A DNA stretch of 5,540 nucleotides, taken from Candidatus Nanohaloarchaea archaeon (lineage in GTDB: Archaea > EX4484-52 > GLR71). Below the pieces are notes generated by a model. It made no database searches, had not been told where the DNA came from, and saw nothing but the letters and a program-made list of their open reading frames with translations. A program made the position numbers and the translations under genes. This document shows positions 1-3,901 of the stretch, in pieces; position 1 is the first letter of the stretch, and every line of letters starts with the position of its first letter. Where the stretch lies: contig DAOVVY010000062.1 in assembly GCA_030636885.1 (NCBI GenBank), positions 1 through 5,540 on the forward strand, in the 5' to 3' direction.

Positions 1-727
1 CTTAATTGGTCTTGGTATCGGCGATGAGAAAGATATATCATTGCGCGGGATTGAGGCGTGTAAGAGCGCTAAAAAAGTTTATATTGAGCTTTATACCTGC
101 CCGCTTGTAATCGATATTGCATATCTTGAGAACGTTATAGGAAGTACTATTGAAGTCCTTGACAGGGCAGGGGTTGAGGAAAGCGGGAAGATTATTGAGT
201 CTGCATTTACTGAAGATACGGTCCTTCTTGTAGGCGGTGATCCGTTGTCTGCGACCACACATACAGGACTTATACTTGATGCGCGCGAGAAAAAAATTGA
301 TGTTGAGATAATACATTCTTCATCAATATTTACTGCAATTGCCGAATGCGGTCTTTCGCTTTACAAGTTCGGCAAGGTCGTGAGTCTGCCTAAACCACAG
401 GATAATTATTTCCCTACATCACCGTATGATAATATCTGCGATAACTTGCAGGCGGGAGCACATACACTTCTTCTTTTAGATATTGGCATGAGCGCAAATG
501 ATGCGATCTCTGTGCTGGATGAGCTTGAGACTAAGGTCGGTAAGAAGATACTTGTTTTAGAAACAAAGGTTGTCGTTTGTGCACATCTGGGTAAGAAAAG
601 CAAGATTGGATACGGGACTTTAGAGGAATTGAAAAATGTTGATTTCGGTGAGCATCCACATTGCATTATTGTTCCTTCCAAACTTAGCTTTTCTGAAGAG
701 GAATTTCTTGAAAAGATATCAACATAA
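1..727 (+). CDS. dphB: Diphthine synthase (diphthamide biosynthesis methyltransferase), 5' end outside window
   Basis: This SAM-dependent methyltransferase methylates the modified histidine of archaeal elongation factor 2 to give diphthine, the second step of diphthamide synthesis, in the cytosol. The reading frame is open from base 2 and gives 241 visible residues. It begins LIGLGIGDEKDISLRGIEA, the family's N-terminal SAM-site signature, which normally follows only two or three residues after the initiator Met, so very little is missing. Other family hallmarks are VGGDPLSATTH (GGDPL near visible residue 78), ECGLSLYKFGKVVSLPKP, and SPYDN (near residue 140) followed by LQAGAHTLLLLDIG. The TTG at 41 lies inside the conserved N-terminal block and is not the start. 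The visible length fits the family, roughly 250-270 residues. GC is moderate (27 of 60 bases in 241-300), as expected for a core gene. The next gene starts 46 bp after the stop and has its own TATA box. Confidence 0.95.
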   Translation, partial: LIGLGIGDEKDISLRGIEACKSAKKVYIELYTCPLVIDIAYLENVIGSTIEVLDRAGVEESGKIIESAFTEDTVLLVGGDPLSATTHTGLILDAREKKIDVEIIHSSSIFTAIAECGLSLYKFGKVVSLPKPQDNYFPTSPYDNICDNLQAGAHTLLLLDIGMSANDAISVLDELETKVGKKILVLETKVVVCAHLGKKSKIGYGTLEELKNVDFGEHPHCIIVPSKLSFSEEEFLEKIST

Positions 728-733
728 AGATAC

Positions 734-741
734 TTATATAT
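734..741 (+). promoter_or_regulatory. Archaeal TATA box for the small membrane protein / DUF357 operon
   Basis: The sequence TTATATAT lies just after the dphB stop. It is centred about 25 bp before a GTG at 762 and about 37 bp before an ATG at 774. Archaeal TATA boxes are usually centred about 26-27 bp before the transcription start, so transcription should begin near 762-765. The mRNA would then be leaderless from the GTG, or would carry about 10 nt of leader before the ATG. This is a motif-and-spacing call only. Confidence 0.5.
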
Positions 742-773
742 TATTCTTAAGATAAATTAGAGTGTGGTTGTTT

Positions 774-1010
774 ATGATAATTGACTTGAACATATATCTT
801 ATTGCAGTTGTAATCGTGATACTTATAGGTATTGTACTTGGTATGCGCAGGATACTTGCACTTGAAGAAAAAATTACTTATATCCTCGGCATCATCAAAA
901 ATGAAGAGGATGATATTGACAAGAAAGTATCTGGTTCGGGTAAGTATAAGATGCGACGAAACAAAATGCAAAAGAAGAAGAAACTTCTTTCTAAAATCAA
1001 GAAAAAATAG
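774..1010 (+). CDS. Small single-span membrane protein with highly basic C-terminus
   Basis: Not a family I recognise. The 78-residue product has one hydrophobic helix at about residues 7-23 (IYLIAVVIVILIGIVLG) followed by MRR, which by the positive-inside rule puts the C-terminus in the cytosol. An amphipathic helix and an acidic patch (NEEDDID) come next. In the last 19 residues 11 are Lys or Arg, including KKKK and a terminal KKK. Such a tail could touch nucleic acid, ribosomes or acidic lipid, but this is inference. I chose the ATG at 774; an in-frame GTG at 762 would add four residues (MWLF) and sits where a leaderless transcript from the TATA box at 734-741 would begin. There is no convincing Shine-Dalgarno sequence. 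The DUF357 gene starts 9 bp after the stop, so the two are probably co-transcribed. Confidence 0.75.
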   Translation: MIIDLNIYLIAVVIVILIGIVLGMRRILALEEKITYILGIIKNEEDDIDKKVSGSGKYKMRRNKMQKKKKLLSKIKKK

Positions 1011-1019
1011 TTGATTTCT

Positions 1020-1268
1020 ATGAGTGTTGACGGACAGTTAGAGAGCGAGACATCTAAATGGACCGAGAAATGTAAAATTGCGGTTTCTGAAGTTAATTCG
1101 GTAGGCAAGAAAGGTGAAGAATTCTTAGTCAACATTAAAGCCTATATTTCAGATACACAGCATTTTATTGATGAGGGAGACATGGTTCGCGCATTTGAGG
1201 CCATCATCTGGGCGTGGGCATGGCTTGAGATTGGGACAGATATCGGTGTGCTTGTCAAAAAAGGTTAG
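1020..1268 (+). CDS. DUF357 domain protein
   Basis: The 82-residue soluble helical protein matches the archaeal DUF357 pattern, in which helix one ends in an Asp/His/Phe stretch, then comes a Gly-Asp turn, then an Ala/Trp-rich helix. Here residues 41-78 contain YISDTQHFIDEGDMVRAFEA followed by IIWAWAWLEIGTDIGVL. Family members resemble TPR-like helical hairpins; to my knowledge no biochemical function is established. The ATG at 1020 is preferred over the TTG at 1011 because of codon type and because TGAT, a short match to the anti-Shine-Dalgarno tail, sits 4 nt before it. The gene follows the basic membrane protein by 9 bp, probably in the same operon. Six bases after its stop lies a perfect palindrome (1275-1289). 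The assignment rests on remembered family sequences, not a search. Confidence 0.8.
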   Translation: MSVDGQLESETSKWTEKCKIAVSEVNSVGKKGEEFLVNIKAYISDTQHFIDEGDMVRAFEAIIWAWAWLEIGTDIGVLVKKG

Positions 1269-1274
1269 GTCTTG

Positions 1275-1289
1275 TTCGTTTCAAACGAA
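1275..1289. promoter_or_regulatory. Perfect palindrome upstream of TATA box, candidate operator
   Basis: TTCGTTT-C-AAACGAA has two perfect 7-bp arms around a single central base. Its centre (1282) is about 30 bp upstream of the TATA centre of the metallopeptidase gene, near -57 if transcription starts at about 1340, which suits an activator or upstream regulator site. A hairpin terminator for the DUF357 gene is less likely: an RNA hairpin would have a 6-bp stem and 3-nt loop, and no T-run follows on the + strand. Operator function is inferred. Confidence 0.45.
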
Positions 1290-1307
1290 AGGTCAGTATT
1301 AATAAAA

Positions 1308-1316
1308 CATATATTA
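1308..1316 (+). promoter_or_regulatory. Archaeal TATA box of the HExxH protein gene
   Basis: CATATATTA follows the A-rich AATAAAA, which could serve as a BRE-like element. Its centre is about 28 bp before the A of the ATG at 1340, so the predicted transcript starts at or next to the start codon (leaderless). No Shine-Dalgarno sequence precedes the ATG, in agreement. Confidence 0.6.
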
Positions 1317-1322
1317 ATCTGA

Positions 1323-1341
1323 ATGATACAATAAGTATCAT
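1323..1341. promoter_or_regulatory. Perfect inverted repeat over transcription start and start codon, candidate repressor operator
   Basis: ATGATAC-AATAA-GTATCAT has perfect 7-bp arms with a 5-base spacer, and its right arm includes the AT of the ATG at 1340. It lies immediately downstream of the TATA box and covers the predicted transcription start. A dimeric repressor there would block RNA polymerase recruitment, a common archaeal arrangement. The sequence differs from the palindrome at 1275-1289, which suggests a second regulator. The regulatory role is inferred from position and symmetry. Confidence 0.5.
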
Positions 1342-2011
1342 GATTGATATTGTATTTCTTTTTTTAGTGTTCTGCGTAGGGTTTGTCAGTGTTGGTGTTT
1401 TGGGCGAAAAGTGGAATGAAAAAGAGGTAGTTACTACAATAGATAATAAAGTCCAAAGGATGAGAAACCATAACAATCCAATAACCAGAAATATTGATGT
1501 AAAATTTGATAAGAATGTTAAAACTGCTGAAATTGATATAGATGAAAAGGTTATGTACATTAATCCAGAGCAGATATATAATGAAGTTACAGACACTATT
1601 GAGACTGTATACAATGTTAACGATAATGGACTTCTTAAAGAATTTGGGCTAGATAAAACTGATAATTATTCGGGATATTCAAAATATATTGGAAATAAGG
1701 TCATCGATTCAATATTAAATCATGAGATTGGACACATCATATCAGAAGCCAGTGAAGTTGGCGCTGAACTTTACAGGTCAATGAGAAATGGATATGATGA
1801 CTTGACAAAAGAAGATAAATTAGAATATGCAGTGTCAATTTATAACCTGGTCAAAAATGGTGCGGATAAAGGTCTTGAAACGGCACAGGAAACATATAAG
1901 ATATTGAAAGAACAGTATGGTGCGACAGTTGAACCAATAAAAGACCTTGTCAATGCAATGCTGGATGTTTCTGAGAAAGTCAGTTATAAATCAAAAAGGT
2001 TTATTGATTGA
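1340..2011 (+). CDS. Membrane-anchored HExxH-motif putative zinc metallopeptidase
   Basis: The 223-residue protein starts with a hydrophobic segment at residues 3-22, either a signal anchor or an uncleaved signal sequence. A polar region of little predicted structure follows, then SILNHEIGHIISEASEVGAE at residues 124-143. HEIGH (128-132) is the classic HExxH zinc site: His128 and His132 would bind zinc and Glu129 would be the general base. Glu136, Glu139 or Glu143 could be the third ligand, as in gluzincin-type enzymes, but I cannot say which. The last 70 residues are helical and charged, without a further motif. I do not recognise a specific family; it is small for a secreted peptidase. The ATG fits a leaderless transcript from the TATA box at 1308-1316, and two palindromes suggest tight control. 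The gene converges on the minus-strand membrane gene, with 29 bp between stop codons. Peptidase activity is inferred from the motif only. Confidence 0.8.
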   Translation: MIDIVFLFLVFCVGFVSVGVLGEKWNEKEVVTTIDNKVQRMRNHNNPITRNIDVKFDKNVKTAEIDIDEKVMYINPEQIYNEVTDTIETVYNVNDNGLLKEFGLDKTDNYSGYSKYIGNKVIDSILNHEIGHIISEASEVGAELYRSMRNGYDDLTKEDKLEYAVSIYNLVKNGADKGLETAQETYKILKEQYGATVEPIKDLVNAMLDVSEKVSYKSKRFID

Positions 2012-2040
2012 TTCTCAAACCAGATTATTTGAACTCGTAA

Positions 2041-2781
2041 TTAATAATCATCATAGCCGTATCTTCCGTAACGACCATATCTGCGCCTAAATATAGAATC
2101 ACCACCTTCCATACGAGTTATCTGATTAGGATCTACACCTTTTTTTGTCATTTTATCAATTATTTTCTTTTTTTCAGCGTTAAGACGTTCTATTTCATGC
2201 GAATCCCCATCAGTACCCAATGCATCTATCTGTCTTACTATCTGCCTATAACGATCCTCTAATTTCTTAATAGTATTATAACTGCTATTACCCACACCCA
2301 ACAGACTCTTTACAACAACAAATGCGACATAAAGTCCTGTCAACTGGAATACGTCAGCAAGACCTATCCTAACTGCGTATCCACCGAGAATCAGAAGACC
2401 GCCACTGTTGACGAATATGATACCACCTAAGAGCATCAAGACTATTGTCATCGCATCCTTGTGGTCAGACAATACTGATGTCGGGCTTCCGCCTGACAAT
2501 GATGAGCCGAATCCGACTATCATCAAGAAAAATAAGAGACCTACAAGGACCGTCATGCCACCAGCAGTTATGTTTGTGAGGAAGAGCGCGAATTCAGAGA
2601 ATACGGTCACATACATACCCATAACAAAGGCTATTATCGCATTAATCTTGTCATTGTTGAACAATTGTATCTTGCCCAAAATACCATAGACTATCGCAAA
2701 CACTAGAAGCAGTGGCAGGATTATGTTGAACAGGCCCTGCTCTTCAAGACGTTGGATGAGAAAGTCTACGGTAAAAGCCAT
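2041..2781 (-). CDS. Polytopic membrane protein with Tyr/Gly/Arg-rich C-terminal tail
   Basis: The 246-residue protein has five or six hydrophobic helices, at about residues 18-36, 44-69, 73-95, 108-125, 127-138 and 142-162. A cytosolic-looking charged region (about 170-215, KKLEDRYRQIV and NAEKKKIIDKMTKKG) may form a coiled coil. The end is RRRYGRYGRYGYDDY (232-246), a tandem RYG repeat. The start GLFNIILPLLLVFAIVYGIL followed by a polar loop and INAIIAFVMG resembles uncharacterised membrane proteins I associate with DPANN-type archaea; this is recollection, not a search. No transporter or enzyme motif is visible. The ATG at 2779-2781 is about 26 bp from a TATA box, so the mRNA is probably leaderless. 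GC is high for this side of the window (31 of 60 bases in 2461-2520), unlike the two genes to its right. Confidence 0.85.
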   Translation of the reverse strand: MAFTVDFLIQRLEEQGLFNIILPLLLVFAIVYGILGKIQLFNNDKINAIIAFVMGMYVTVFSEFALFLTNITAGGMTVLVGLLFFLMIVGFGSSLSGGSPTSVLSDHKDAMTIVLMLLGGIIFVNSGGLLILGGYAVRIGLADVFQLTGLYVAFVVVKSLLGVGNSSYNTIKKLEDRYRQIVRQIDALGTDGDSHEIERLNAEKKKIIDKMTKKGVDPNQITRMEGGDSIFRRRYGRYGRYGYDDY

Positions 2782-2802
2782 GTCTGTAATTGGTTGTTCA
2801 AG

Positions 2803-2810
2803 GTATATAT
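2803..2810 (-). promoter_or_regulatory. Archaeal TATA box of the polytopic membrane protein gene
   Basis: On the minus strand this reads ATATATAC, preceded by the purine-rich AAACAG (BRE-like). Its centre is about 26 bp upstream of the ATG at 2781, the expected distance to a transcription start, so the transcript would be leaderless. No Shine-Dalgarno sequence is seen. Confidence 0.6.
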
Positions 2811-2881
2811 CTGTTTATGTGAGATTGTTTGAAGATGAATGATAAGTTTACTTAATTTTGGAACATATCGTATCTATTTCA

Positions 2882-2898
2882 TCTTCAGTAATTGAAGA
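2882..2898. repeat. Short inverted repeat in intergenic region
   Basis: TCTTCA-GTAAT-TGAAGA has perfect 6-bp arms and a 5-base loop. It lies between the membrane gene and the minus-strand T-tracts, about 75 bp upstream of the membrane gene's TATA box. It could be part of the terminator region of the gene to its right or a distant regulatory site; a match this short may be chance in AT-rich DNA. Confidence 0.3.
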
Positions 2899-2920
2899 CA
2901 ATATATGTTTTGTCTTTAAG

Positions 2921-2967
2921 AAAAAATAGATACAAAAAAAGAGAAAGTAATTAAAAAAAGAAAAAAA
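2921..2967 (-). terminator. Multiple oligo-T tracts, probable archaeal terminator
   Basis: Reading the minus strand downstream of the stop at 3007 there are four T-runs: 7 T (2967-2961), 7 T (2959-2953), 7 T (2940-2934) and 6 T (2926-2921). Archaeal RNA polymerase terminates at such oligo-T stretches without needing a hairpin. The cluster begins about 40 bp past the stop codon of the 239-residue orphan gene and would insulate it from the membrane gene, which has its own promoter. Confidence 0.6.
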
Positions 2968-3006
2968 GATTTTAATCCTGTTTTATTGCGAGAGCTTTGT
3001 AAAGAT

Positions 3007-3726
3007 TCATTTTCCGTGATGAGTATCCAAAAGAATATCAATCTTATGTTGATATATTTCAGGAACTATCTGATTGTGTTTAATGTTCGCTTCTGTAAAT
3101 TTCTTTACAGTTGCAACTACTTCATCAAGATCGGATAAACTATCAACTTTATCCATAAAGCCATAAATTATATCAAGAGGCACTTCTTGCTGTATTGGAC
3201 CAGATAATAGATTCTCATCAGCACCAAGACTCTGTAATTTTGCAGAGACTATGCCAGTTGCATGATAATTGTCAATTTCTTCAATTGCAGCATTAGCATC
3301 TGCCATTTGAGATTTTCTAATTTCTGCAGACATCTCTTTTTCTTCGCCAGTAAGACTTCCAGGATAAGCATATTCTATTTTTCTAGGTGTGTATGCTACT
3401 GGTTCTGGAACATCACCCATAGGTGTGTTTGGTCCGAATAGATTTTCTATTGCTGCATCAGTTGCAGGATCTGCAATTCTTTGAGTATCTGAAGTTTCGT
3501 AAAGCTCTTTATCTCTTAAGAATTGAGTATCACCCATAAGAGTAGTATATAACTTATTAAGAGACATCTTGGTCTCTTTTGTTAGTGTACCATTCGCTTC
3601 AAGGTTTGCATTGTAATCAGTTACAATACCCCTCAGAACATTATCTGCAGTAATTGGTACCCCATCAACAATCTCGTCTTTAAGGCCTAATTCTTCAGCA
3701 ACCAGAACATAACTTAATCTTGCCAT
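3007..3726 (-). CDS. Soluble orphan protein, 239 residues, function unknown
   Basis: I do not recognise a family. The product is soluble, acidic and mostly helical, with no membrane segment, signal peptide or Cys. An N-terminal helical part (MARLSYVLVAEELGLKDEIV) is followed by a flexible, proline-bearing centre (LFGPNTPMGDVPEPVAYTP, about residues 95-113). The C-terminal half is helical and ends LLDTHHGK. No catalytic motif is apparent. Four in-frame starts exist: GTG 3735, ATG 3732, an intervening ATT, and ATG 3726. I chose 3726 because GTGAT, a match to the archaeal anti-Shine-Dalgarno tail, lies 4 nt before it and MARLSY is a natural N-terminus; 3732 or 3735 would suit a near-leaderless transcript from the TATA box at 3761-3767. 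T-tracts follow the stop. It sits in the same orientation between the membrane protein gene and the large acidic protein gene, but with its own promoter. Confidence 0.8.
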   Translation of the reverse strand: MARLSYVLVAEELGLKDEIVDGVPITADNVLRGIVTDYNANLEANGTLTKETKMSLNKLYTTLMGDTQFLRDKELYETSDTQRIADPATDAAIENLFGPNTPMGDVPEPVAYTPRKIEYAYPGSLTGEEKEMSAEIRKSQMADANAAIEEIDNYHATGIVSAKLQSLGADENLLSGPIQQEVPLDIIYGFMDKVDSLSDLDEVVATVKKFTEANIKHNQIVPEIYQHKIDILLDTHHGK

Positions 3727-3760
3727 AATCATCACAATAAATAATAAGTGGCGTTTAACT

Positions 3761-3767
3761 TTATAAA
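3761..3767 (-). promoter_or_regulatory. Archaeal TATA box of the 239-residue orphan gene
   Basis: On the minus strand this reads TTTATAA, within ACATTTATAAAGT. Its centre is 29 bp from the GTG at 3735, 32 bp from the ATG at 3732 and 38 bp from the ATG at 3726. The predicted transcription start is therefore near 3737, giving a leader of 0 to about 11 nt depending on which start is used. Confidence 0.5.
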
Positions 3768-3796
3768 TGTTGTTATGAATTAGGAGTTACAAATAG

Positions 3797-3901
3797 TTAT
3801 TTCTTGTCTTTTTCAAAGATAAAAGAAAAATCGTTGTTATTAAGATCATCAATAATAGGTCTTATGACATCTTTGTAGTCTGAATTTCGTGCATATTTTA
3901 A
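3797..3901 (-). pseudogene. Start-less coding-like tail after the large gene, possible frameshifted C-terminus
   Basis: On the minus strand, in the frame shifted by -1 from the large gene at its stop, 34 codons follow before TAA (3797-3799). They begin LKYARNSDYKDV, continue with IRPIIDDLNNND and end FIFEKDKK. The composition (Asp, Asn, Lys, Ile) matches the large gene's protein. There is no ATG, GTG or TTG in this frame, and the tail cannot be reached from the frame upstream because a TAA precedes it directly. It would join the large protein if one base had been lost around 3901-3903. It could also be chance openness in AT-rich DNA; the stretch is short. Confidence 0.35.

Noticed and set aside
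406..681. Minus-strand open frame inside dphB
   Set aside because: It is antisense to a clearly conserved dphB region and shows no family features of its own.
1255..1614. Minus-strand hydrophobic open frame over the metallopeptidase promoter and N-terminus
   Set aside because: It would cover the TATA box and both palindromes of the opposite gene; its hydrophobicity is what antisense of polar AT-rich codons gives.
2012..2040. Weak dyad TCAAA/TTTGA between the two convergent genes as a shared terminator
   Set aside because: The arms are only 5 bp with an 8-base spacer, and no T-run follows on either strand.
2408..2689. Plus-strand open frame inside the polytopic membrane gene
   Set aside because: It is antisense of the transmembrane-coding part, with no promoter or domain features.
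2848..2975. Minus-strand open stretch ending KTKHILSSITEDEIDTICSKIK, preceded by a Phe-rich stretch
   Set aside because: It has no ATG or GTG start; the only TTG would give a 17-residue peptide. Its hydrophobic part is simply the translated T-tracts of the terminator. It may be a remnant, but I cannot support it as a gene.
3880..3895. Mini-ORF beginning ATGCACGAA on the minus strand after the large gene (MHEIQTTKMS)
   Set aside because: It has only ten codons, no ribosome binding site and no conserved feature.
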